The notes beneath the pieces were generated by a model, which saw only the letters and a list, made by a program, of their open reading frames with translations, made no database searches and had not been told where the DNA came from. From Actinomycetes bacterium (GTDB lineage: Bacteria > Actinomycetota > Actinomycetes > Actinomycetales > Microbacteriaceae): a stretch of DNA of 14,552 bases. The stretch is taken from contig JAEWJG010000252.1 of NCBI GenBank assembly GCA_023386675.1, positions 1 to 14,552 of the forward strand, written 5' to 3'. Shown here in pieces: positions 1 through 5,322 of this stretch; positions within the stretch are counted from its first letter, which is position 1; every line of letters begins with the position of its first letter. Made by a program: the position numbers and the translations under genes.

Positions 1-735
1 GACGATGAGCGCGGCGTTGCCGCGCATCTCGTCGGTGAGCGCGACGACCTGACCGGGCGCGACGACCGGCAGCGGAGCCGGCGCGGCGGCCACGGGGGCC
101 GCGACGACGGGCGTCGGCGTGTTCACGGCGGCGGTGGTGATGCCCGGGATGCGGACCTTCTGCCCGGGGAAGATCAGGCTCGAGGTGCTGAGCCCGTTGG
201 CGGCGAGGACCGCCTTCGTGGTGACCCCGAAGCGCCCGGCGATGCCGCTGATGGTGTCGCCGCGGGCGACGGTGTACGTCGTGGTCGCGGGGGCCGCAGG
301 GGCGGGCGCCGGGGCCACGGTGGCGGGCGCAGCCGGAGCCGAGGCGGGCCCCGCCAGTGCGAGAACCTGGCCGGGGAAGATCAGGCTCTTCCAGCTGAGC
401 CCGTTCATGGCGAGCACGGCGGCGGTCGACAGGCCGAAGCGGGCGGCGATGCCCGAGACGGTGTCGCCTTGCTGGACGCGGTAGCCGGCGGGAGCCGCTG
501 CGACGGAGGCCTCGGCGGCCGACGCCTCCGGCGAGCGCTCGATCGTGCTGACGACGGTCGAGCGCCCGAACGCGCCCACTTCGCCCGTGTCCCCGCCGCG
601 GTCGGTTGCGCGGTGCTCCGGAGGTGTGGCCTGCGCGGGAGCGACCAGCCCCATCGTGACCGCGAGAGAGCTCGCCACGGCGATCGGCACCGTGCCCAGC
701 ATGCCGCGGATCCTGCCGGTGTCTGCCTGAGCCAT
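1..735 (-). CDS. Secreted two-LysM peptidoglycan-binding protein, C-terminus beyond the left edge
   Basis: The frame stays open for 245 codons from ATG at 735 to base 1, so the C-terminal part is missing. Residues 1-36 look like a signal peptide: Arg residues at 8 and 10, a hydrophobic stretch, and an Ala-Gln-Ala cleavage site near 34-36. Two LysM modules follow, about 85-127 (YRVQQGDTVSGIAARFG) and 154-196 (YTVARGDTISGIAGRFG), each ending in the typical LIFPGQ segment. Ala/Pro-rich linkers lie at about 128-151 and 197-229. LysM modules bind GlcNAc-containing glycans, so the protein should sit in the cell wall. The last visible residues (LTDEMRGNAALIV) resemble the start of a lysozyme-like domain often found after LysM in actinobacteria; this is inference, because the catalytic part is outside the window. 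An AGGGGG ribosome site lies about 6 nt before the ATG. The gene is divergent from the winged-helix gene at 887. Confidence 0.9.
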   Translation of the reverse strand, partial: MAQADTGRIRGMLGTVPIAVASSLAVTMGLVAPAQATPPEHRATDRGGDTGEVGAFGRSTVVSTIERSPEASAAEASVAAAPAGYRVQQGDTVSGIAARFGLSTAAVLAMNGLSWKSLIFPGQVLALAGPASAPAAPATVAPAPAPAAPATTTYTVARGDTISGIAGRFGVTTKAVLAANGLSTSSLIFPGQKVRIPGITTAAVNTPTPVVAAPVAAAPAPLPVVAPGQVVALTDEMRGNAALIV

Positions 736-770
736 GGAGACCCCCTGTTCGAGTGACACGTCGACACCCC

Positions 771-799
771 ACGCTGGCACAGATGGATAGACGAGTCAA
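771..799 (-). promoter_or_regulatory. Candidate promoter of the LysM gene
   Basis: On the minus strand a TTGACT hexamer (799-794) resembles the -35 consensus. It is followed after 17 nt by CAGCGT (776-771), a weak -10 of the GC-rich kind seen in actinobacteria. Transcription would begin some 30 nt upstream of the ATG at 735. This rests on sequence resemblance only. Confidence 0.4.
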
Positions 800-804
800 C
801 GGAA

Positions 805-840
805 GTGACGTATGTGACAGGAGTTTACCTGATCGTAACA
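805..840. promoter_or_regulatory. GTnAC-type repeat cluster in the divergent promoter region
   Basis: Four related words lie in a row: GTGAC at 805, GTGAC at 814, GTTTAC at 823 and GTAAC at 835. The first three are exactly 9 bp apart. The cluster sits between the start of the LysM gene and the Rv2175c-like gene, upstream of the candidate LysM promoter. A GTGACA (814-819), 16-nt spacer, TAACAA (836-841) arrangement could also act as the rightward promoter. Direct GTnAC-like repeats are reported for the response regulator MtrA, which controls wall hydrolase genes in actinobacteria. Assigning MtrA here is a guess. Confidence 0.35.
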
Positions 841-886
841 ATCGCCGAAATGTGCGCGCCGCGTCCACTCGTGGCACGCTGGGAGG

Positions 887-1228
887 GTGAGCGAGCCCGT
901 CCAGACCACGGAGTGGTTGACCGTCCCCGACCTCGTCGAGCTGTTGGGCCTGAGCGTGAGCCGGGTCCGTCGTCTCATCGAGGACCGTCATCTCGGCGCC
1001 AAGCGCGTCGACGGCGTCCTCAAGGTGCCGGCCGCCTTCCTGAAGGACGGGCAGCCGCTGAGCGAACTCCACGGCACCCTCATCGTCCTGGCCGACGACG
1101 GCTTCAGCGACGATGAGGCGGTCGACTGGCTGCTGGAGGTGGAGGAGAGCCTGGGCACGTCGCCGATCGAGGCGCTCCGCGCCGGCCGCAAGGCGGAGGT
1201 CCGCCGGGTCGCGCAGGCGCTCGCCTGA
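887..1228 (+). CDS. Rv2175c-like winged-helix DNA-binding protein
   Basis: This 113-residue protein has an N-terminal winged helix-turn-helix at about residues 8-55 (WLTVPDLVELLGLSVSRVRRL, then a short wing around DGVLKVP). The C-terminal half is helical and ends in RKAEVRRVAQALA. The arrangement matches the Rv2175c family of Mycobacterium tuberculosis, a DNA-binding protein known as a substrate of the kinase PknL. No target genes are known here. The start is GTG 887, chosen because the conserved helix begins soon after it. The GGGAGG purine run (881-886) touches the start codon, which is too close for a standard ribosome site, so TTG 917 or translation from a short leader are alternatives. 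The gene diverges from the LysM gene and converges with the polyprenyl synthase, so it appears monocistronic. Confidence 0.85.
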   Translation: MSEPVQTTEWLTVPDLVELLGLSVSRVRRLIEDRHLGAKRVDGVLKVPAAFLKDGQPLSELHGTLIVLADDGFSDDEAVDWLLEVEESLGTSPIEALRAGRKAEVRRVAQALA

Positions 1229-1259
1229 AGCCGCGCCCCGCGTTCGCGCGGCGTCAGGC
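1223..1259. terminator. Bidirectional hairpin between convergent genes, containing both stop codons
   Basis: GCCTGA (1223-1228) pairs with TCAGGC (1254-1259), and GCCGCGC (1230-1236) pairs with GCGCGGC (1246-1252). The only break is an A/G mismatch (1229/1253), and the loop is 9 nt. This is a 13-pair, very GC-rich stem with no T tract on either side. The TGA of the Rv2175c-like gene and the antisense TGA of the polyprenyl synthase are paired with each other in the stem. It probably serves transcripts arriving from both sides. Confidence 0.6.
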
Positions 1260-2384
1260 CGTCCGGCGCGTCACGGTGGTCGCGAGATCGCGCAGGTGCG
1301 CCTTCGCCGCGGTGCCGAGCGGGGATGCGTCCAGCGCCGCGATCGCGCGCGACACGTTGTCGGCGATCATCCGCTCCACCTTCTCGACCGCACCGGATTC
1401 GCGGATGGTGAGCTGCATCGTCCGGATCTGCTCGGGCGTGAGCTCGGGGTCGCCCAGCAGCTCGTCGAGCGCCGCCCTGGCTCCGGACGGGATCGCTTCA
1501 CGGGTGAGCGCGATGAGCACCGTGCGCTTGCCCTCGCGGAGGTCGTCACCGCTGGGCTTGCCGGTCACGTCGGCGTCGCCGAAGACGCCGAGCAGGTCGT
1601 CGCGCAGCTGGTAGGCGATGCCGAGGGGGAGGCCGAAGTCGCGGAGCGCCTCGAACTGCCCGACGGTTGCCCCGGCCAGCGCTCCGCCGATGAGCAGCGG
1701 CGATTCGATGGAGTACTTCGCCGACTTGTAGACGATGACCCGCTCGGCCCGCGCCAGCTGATCGGCGTCCGGACGGCCCTGCCAGCCGATCTCCTCGAAG
1801 ATGTCGAGGTACTGGCCGGCCGTCACGTCCAGGCGCATCCGGTTGAACTCCGCCCGGGCGGCGCGGCGGGCGGCCGCGCTGACCAGCTGTGCGAGCCCCT
1901 CGTCGAAGAGCTCGTCGCTGAGGATGAGAAGCAGGTCGCCGAGCAGGGTGGCGGCGCCCGTGCCGAACGCGGCGCCGGAGCCGCCCCACCCCTCCTGGTC
2001 GTGGAGGCGCTCGAACCGCTTGTGCGCGGCCGGCGCCCCTCGGCGGGTGTCCGAGTTGTCGATGATGTCGTCGTGCACCAGGGCGGCGGCGTGGAACAGC
2101 TCGAGCGCGCTGGCCACGGAGACGACCGCATCCAGCGCTCCGGAGGCGGGGACGGACCCCGCGTCGGTGCCGTCGTCGACCAGGTCGCCGGCGGTGCGGA
2201 CGGCCTGCCAGCCCCAGAAGCAGAACAGCGCGCGGAACCGCTTGCCGCCGCTGAGAAAATCCCTTGAGAACCCTGCTACCGGAGAGAGCTCATCGGCGAT
2301 GGAGACGAGAATGGAGGAGCGTGATTCGATGAATCCATCGATTCTTGACTGGATGAGGTCGACGAATCGGATGCTTTCAGACAC
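1254..2384 (-). CDS. Polyprenyl (long-chain isoprenyl) diphosphate synthase
   Basis: This 376-residue all-alpha trans-isoprenyl diphosphate synthase condenses isopentenyl diphosphate onto an allylic primer. Visible family motifs are GGKRFR (46-51), the first Asp-rich motif HDDIID (104-109; Asp 105, 106 and 109 bind Mg-diphosphate), an RRG just after it, and the second region RDDLLGVFGD (261-270) followed by GKPSGDDLREGKRT. The residues 4 and 5 places before the first motif are both Ala (100, 101). In this family small residues there usually permit chains longer than C15, so a C20 or longer product is likely. The chain could feed menaquinone, carotenoids or another prenyl lipid; the sequence does not decide, so idsA/grcC-type symbols are withheld. 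The start is GTG 2384 with a weak AGGCG-type ribosome site. It is divergent from the DUF3040 gene and is not part of the dcw operon. Confidence 0.93.
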   Translation of the reverse strand: MSESIRFVDLIQSRIDGFIESRSSILVSIADELSPVAGFSRDFLSGGKRFRALFCFWGWQAVRTAGDLVDDGTDAGSVPASGALDAVVSVASALELFHAAALVHDDIIDNSDTRRGAPAAHKRFERLHDQEGWGGSGAAFGTGAATLLGDLLLILSDELFDEGLAQLVSAAARRAARAEFNRMRLDVTAGQYLDIFEEIGWQGRPDADQLARAERVIVYKSAKYSIESPLLIGGALAGATVGQFEALRDFGLPLGIAYQLRDDLLGVFGDADVTGKPSGDDLREGKRTVLIALTREAIPSGARAALDELLGDPELTPEQIRTMQLTIRESGAVEKVERMIADNVSRAIAALDASPLGTAAKAHLRDLATTVTRRTA

Positions 2385-2411
2385 ACGCCTAGCCTAGCCA
2401 GACCGGCGAGG

Positions 2412-2431
2412 TTAGAATCAGCCTCACCTAG
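2412..2431. promoter_or_regulatory. Possible iron-box-like (DtxR/IdeR) element over a candidate promoter
   Basis: The sequence TTAGAATCAGCCTCACCTAG lies between the divergent starts of the polyprenyl synthase and the DUF3040 gene. Its right half (AGCCTCACCTA) is close to the DtxR/IdeR half-site. The left half begins TTAG but diverges and carries one extra base, so the match to the 19-bp consensus is imperfect. It overlaps TAGAAT (2413-2418), a good -10 hexamer for the rightward DUF3040 transcript, whose -35 is poor. Three CCTAGCC words (2388, 2393, 2427) lie in the same interval. Confidence 0.3.
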
Positions 2432-2462
2432 CCTCGAACCCACGAGAAAGAGGGGGATCCGG

Positions 2463-2843
2463 ATGCCGCTTTCGGAACACGAGCAGCGCCTCCTCGAAGA
2501 GATGGAACGCAGTCTCTATCAGAACGACGCGGACTTCGTCGCCAAGGTCGGAGGCAAGCGGGCGAGACCCGCGTACCGGTCGATCGTGCTGGGCATCCTG
2601 CTCGCCGTCGTCGGCGTCATCGTCCTGGTTCTCGGCGTGTGGTTCCAGCAGCCCCTGGTGGGCATCCTCGGCTTCGTCGTCATGTTCGCCGGCGTCCTGG
2701 TGGCCATCGCCCCGGGGAAGCGCGTCGCGGTGGAGCCGGGTGCTCCGGATTCGAAGCGCGCAAAGGCGCGCGGCGGCCAGACCGGTTTCATGGACCGCAT
2801 GAACGACCGCTGGGACAAGCGCAACGACGGCGGAGAGGGCTGA
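2463..2843 (+). CDS. DUF3040 family small membrane protein
   Basis: This 126-residue protein begins with PLSEHEQRLLEEMERSLYQNDADF, the hallmark N-terminus of the actinobacterial DUF3040 family, whose function is unknown. Two hydrophobic helices follow at about 40-60 and 65-83, separated by a very short turn, so the protein should be a membrane hairpin with both ends probably on the cytoplasmic side. The tail (85-126) is hydrophilic, Lys/Arg/Asp/Gly-rich and likely flexible. ATG 2463 is preceded by an AGGGGG ribosome site at 2451-2456. The gene has its own candidate promoter and its own terminator (2874-2904), so it is separate from the dcw operon although members of this family often lie beside it. 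Its nearness to division genes is suggestive, but no function should be read from that. Confidence 0.9.
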   Translation: MPLSEHEQRLLEEMERSLYQNDADFVAKVGGKRARPAYRSIVLGILLAVVGVIVLVLGVWFQQPLVGILGFVVMFAGVLVAIAPGKRVAVEPGAPDSKRAKARGGQTGFMDRMNDRWDKRNDGGEG

Positions 2844-2873
2844 CCCTCCACTCCGCTCCACAAACTCTCCCCT

Positions 2874-2904
2874 GAAGGGCCGATCGTCAGATCGGCCCTT
2901 CTTT
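2874..2904 (+). terminator. Rho-independent terminator after the DUF3040 gene
   Basis: There is a perfect 11-bp stem, GAAGGGCCGAT (2874-2884) with ATCGGCCCTTC (2891-2901), a 6-nt loop CGTCAG, and then TTT. It lies 30 nt after the DUF3040 stop and separates that gene from the mraZ promoter region. Confidence 0.85.
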
Positions 2905-3014
2905 CGCGCCCGCTGGCATCCCGGGCGCTCCATTTCCCTCCACCACGTTTCGCCGCGTGATTCCGGGCTTTGACGTACCCAATTCGGGGCAATCCGGTCA
3001 CACTGCATCGATTT

Positions 3015-3039
3015 GTGGATGAGAGTGGAGTAAAGTGGA
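3015..3039 (+). promoter_or_regulatory. Triple MraZ-type operator and candidate mraZ promoter
   Basis: GTGGA occurs three times at exact 10-bp spacing (3015, 3025, 3035); the last two copies read AGTGGAG. They lie 42-66 bp before the mraZ start. MraZ is known to bind tandem direct repeats with a GTGG/TGGG core and about one helical turn of spacing upstream of its own gene and to repress the cluster. TAAAGT (3031-3036), a good -10 hexamer with no clear -35, runs into the third box, so a bound repressor would block the promoter. Together they form a plausible autoregulatory switch for the whole operon. Confidence 0.7.
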
Positions 3040-3080
3040 GCTACACCGCAACCTGGGCCGGAGAGTGGGGGTGGCAGCCG

Positions 3081-3512
3081 ATGTTCCTCGGTACGCATGC
3101 CCCCAAGCTGGACGAGAAGGGGCGCATCATCCTGCCGGCCAAATTCCGGGATGAACTCGCGTCCGGCCTTGTTCTCACCCGAGGCCAGGAGCACTGCGTC
3201 TACGTCTTCTCGCAGCGGGAGTTCGAATCGCTGCACGAGAAGATCCGGCAGGCGCCGGTGACGAGCAAGCAGGCCCGCGACTACCTGCGCGTGTTCCTCT
3301 CGGGGGCGAGCGCGGAGGTCCCGGACAAGCAGAACCGCGTGACCATCCCGGCCGCGCTCCGCTCGTACGCGGGACTGGATCGCGACCTGGTCGTGATCGG
3401 CGCGGGCAGCCGCGCGGAGATCTGGGACGCCACCGCTTGGGAGACCTACTTGGCGGAGCAGGAGGCGGCGTTCGCGAGCACCGAGGAGGAGGTGATCCCG
3501 GGACTCTTCTAA
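3081..3512 (+). CDS. mraZ: Transcriptional regulator MraZ
   Basis: This is the 143-residue, first gene of the dcw cluster. It has the two SpoVT-AbrB-like halves expected of MraZ, each with the DxxxR signature: DEKGRIILPAKFR (11-23) and DKQNRVTIPAALR (82-94). MraZ forms ring-shaped oligomers that bind tandem repeats upstream of mraZ; in Escherichia coli it represses the operon. The start at ATG 3081 gives the family N-terminus (MFLGTHAPKLDEKGR) and has a strong GGGGGTGG ribosome site (3067-3074) 6 nt upstream. An in-frame extension back to TTG 2970 is open but would run through the operator and matches nothing in the family. The C-terminus ends EEEVIPGLF. A 118-nt gap with a hairpin separates it from rsmH. 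Confidence 0.97.
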   Translation: MFLGTHAPKLDEKGRIILPAKFRDELASGLVLTRGQEHCVYVFSQREFESLHEKIRQAPVTSKQARDYLRVFLSGASAEVPDKQNRVTIPAALRSYAGLDRDLVVIGAGSRAEIWDATAWETYLAEQEAAFASTEEEVIPGLF

Positions 3513-3550
3513 TCCGCGTCGTCCCTGATGCCGGACTCCCAGCCATACGC

Positions 3551-3576
3551 CCTGACACCACTTCCCCGGTGTCAGG
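3551..3576 (+). other. Intercistronic hairpin between mraZ and rsmH
   Basis: CCTGACACC (3551-3559) and GGTGTCAGG (3568-3576) form a perfect 9-bp stem with an 8-nt loop (ACTTCCCC). It lies in the only long gap (118 nt) of the operon and has no T tract after it. It could be a weak attenuator, an RNA processing or stability element, or control access to the rsmH start region. Its 3' arm ends 9 nt before the alternative rsmH start at 3586. Confidence 0.5.
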
Positions 3577-3630
3577 TCGGGATGGATGGGGATCCGGAAC
3601 CAGGGGCAACGCGGATCGTCCCGAACAGCC

Positions 3631-4620
3631 ATGACCGACTCCAACGACAGGATCCACACCCCGGTCCTCCTCGAGCGCTGCATCGAGCTGCTGGCGCCCG
3701 CGCTCACGCGGCCCGGCGCCGTCTTCGTCGACGCCACGCTCGGGATGGGCGGCCACTCCGCCGGCGTCCTGGAGCGCTTCCCCGACGTCACACTCGTCGG
3801 GCTCGACCGCGACCCCGAGGCGCTGGCCATCGCGGGGGAGCGCCTGGAGCGCTTCGGCGACCGCGTCCACCTCGTCCACACCGTCTACAACGGCATCCGG
3901 GAGGCGGTGGAGGGCCTCGGCTTCGAACGCGTGGACGGCGTGCTGTTCGACCTCGGCGTCTCGTCTCTGCAGCTCGACCGCGTGGAGCGGGGGTTCTCGT
4001 ACTCGAAGGACGCCCCGCTCGACATGCGGATGGACGGCACCAGCGAGCTGACCGCTGCGACGGTGATCGCCGAGTACTCGGAGGCGGACCTGCGCCGGAT
4101 CTTCCGCGACTACGGCGAGGAGAAGCTGGCCGGGCGCTACGCGCGCCGCATCGTGGAGGAGCGGGAGCGGCAGCCGATCGAGCGCAGCGGGCAGCTGGTC
4201 GACCTGATCGCGAAGGCGACCCCTGCGGCCCAGCAGCGGCAGGGGCACCCCGCCAAGCGGGTCTTCCAGGCGCTGCGGATCGAGGTCAACCAGGAGCTCG
4301 CGGTGCTGGAGCGCGCCATCCCGGCGGCCATCGACGCGCTGAACGTGGGAGGCCGGATCGTGGTCGAGGCGTACCAGTCGCTCGAGGACCGCATCGTCAA
4401 GCGCGAGCTGCAGACGCGCTCCACCTCGAGCGCTCCCGCCGGACTCCCGGTCGAGCTGCCAGAGCACCGACCCGAACTGAAACTGCTGATCCGCGGCGCC
4501 GAGCTCGCGGATGACGACGAGAAGGCTGCGAACCCGCGGGCCACCCCGGTGCGCCTGCGTGCAGCGGAGCGGGTGCGTCCCGCAGCATCCACCACCGAAC
4601 AGACGAGGAGGCGCCCGTGA
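3631..4620 (+). CDS. rsmH: 16S rRNA (cytosine(1402)-N(4))-methyltransferase RsmH (MraW)
   Basis: This is the S-adenosylmethionine-dependent enzyme that makes the N4-methyl group of m4Cm1402 in the ribosomal P site. From ATG 3631 it has 329 residues, normal for the family. Motifs are HTPVLLERC (9-17), the SAM-binding DATLGMGGHS (34-43), GLDRDPEAL (57-65), FDLGVSSLQLD (106-116), DMRMD (131-135), HPAKRVFQALRIEVNQEL (206-223), YQSLEDRIVK (248-257) and the conserved C-terminal NPRATPVRLRAAERV (301-315). An in-frame ATG at 3586 would add 15 residues with no family resemblance. It has some purine-rich sequence upstream, while 3631 has no clear ribosome site, so the exact start remains uncertain. The stop overlaps the ftsL start by 4 bp (GTGA). 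Confidence 0.95.
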   Translation: MTDSNDRIHTPVLLERCIELLAPALTRPGAVFVDATLGMGGHSAGVLERFPDVTLVGLDRDPEALAIAGERLERFGDRVHLVHTVYNGIREAVEGLGFERVDGVLFDLGVSSLQLDRVERGFSYSKDAPLDMRMDGTSELTAATVIAEYSEADLRRIFRDYGEEKLAGRYARRIVEERERQPIERSGQLVDLIAKATPAAQQRQGHPAKRVFQALRIEVNQELAVLERAIPAAIDALNVGGRIVVEAYQSLEDRIVKRELQTRSTSSAPAGLPVELPEHRPELKLLIRGAELADDDEKAANPRATPVRLRAAERVRPAASTTEQTRRRP

Positions 4621-5303
4621 GCACCACCCTGGCCGAGGCCATCCCGGCGCCGGCGCGCAAGCGTCCGGCCGCGCTCTGGAACGGCGGCGCCCTCCCCGCC
4701 CCGGTGGAGGAGCCGAAGCGCACCCACCTCGAGGTCGTCCCGACGCGGTCGCAGCGGCGCGCGCGCCCGCGCGCCCTGTATGCGGTGATCGCGGTGGGCA
4801 CGCTGCTCGCGATCGTCGTGTCGCAGCTGCTCCTCAGCATCGGCCTCTCGCAGGGCGCCTACCAGCTGAACGCGCTGCAGGCGAAGCAGACGCAGCTGCA
4901 GCGGTCGTACCAGGCCGCCTCCGAAGACCTCAACCGCGTGTCGTCGCCGCAGAACCTGGCGGCGAACGCCAACGCGCTCGGGATGGTGAGCAACAGCAGT
5001 CCGGCCTACCTGCGGCTGTCCGACGGCGCGGTGCTCGGGGCACCGTCGCCCGCGAACGGCGCGGCAGGGACCGTGACCGGCGCGCAGGGCAACCTGGTGC
5101 CGAACGCCCAGCTCGCCGGCGTTCCGCTGGTGACGGCAGCCCAGAAGGCGGCGACCGGTGCCGCGGGTGCGGCCGCCGGTGCGAATGCGTCCACAACCGG
5201 AGCCCAGGCTGGGAATTCCACAGGTCAGGGTGCGGCGAGCGCGCCCACGGCCGGTCCGACCGTACCGTTGCAGGGAGCGTTGCCGACCCCGGTGACGCAC
5301 TGA
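4617..5303 (+). CDS. ftsL: FtsL-like divisome protein with a long Ala/Gly-rich tail
   Basis: The product is a 228-residue bitopic membrane protein in the ftsL position, between rsmH and ftsI. The cytoplasmic N-terminus (1-53) is Pro/Ala-rich, then basic (RSQRRARPRA, 44-53). One transmembrane helix spans about 54-76. A Gln/Leu-rich helix likely to form a coiled coil runs from about 82 to 108, then NLAANANALGMV (113-124), which matches the usual FtsL C-terminal helix ending in a GM motif. FtsL works with its DivIC/FtsB partner and FtsQ to activate FtsW-FtsI at the septum. Residues from about 140 to 228 are an Ala/Gly/Thr/Pro-rich extracytoplasmic tail not found in short FtsL proteins. FtsL sequences diverge, so the name rests on topology and position. 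GTG 4617 overlaps the rsmH stop; ftsI follows after 19 nt. Confidence 0.85.
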   Translation: MSTTLAEAIPAPARKRPAALWNGGALPAPVEEPKRTHLEVVPTRSQRRARPRALYAVIAVGTLLAIVVSQLLLSIGLSQGAYQLNALQAKQTQLQRSYQAASEDLNRVSSPQNLAANANALGMVSNSSPAYLRLSDGAVLGAPSPANGAAGTVTGAQGNLVPNAQLAGVPLVTAAQKAATGAAGAAAGANASTTGAQAGNSTGQGAASAPTAGPTVPLQGALPTPVTH

Positions 5304-5322
5304 CGACGGAACGGGCTGGAGC

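Noticed and set aside
119..484. Plus-strand 121-codon frame opposite the LysM gene
   Set aside because: It is the mirror of the LysM repeats, so its apparent internal duplication comes from the two LysM modules on the other strand.
2970..3080. N-terminal extension of mraZ to TTG 2970 (180 residues)
   Set aside because: It would run through the operator and promoter, has no family similarity, and bypasses the strong ribosome site before ATG 3081.
2424..3881. Minus-strand 485-codon frame over the DUF3040 gene and mraZ
   Set aside because: Antisense to recognised genes, a terminator and an operator, with no recognisable domain.
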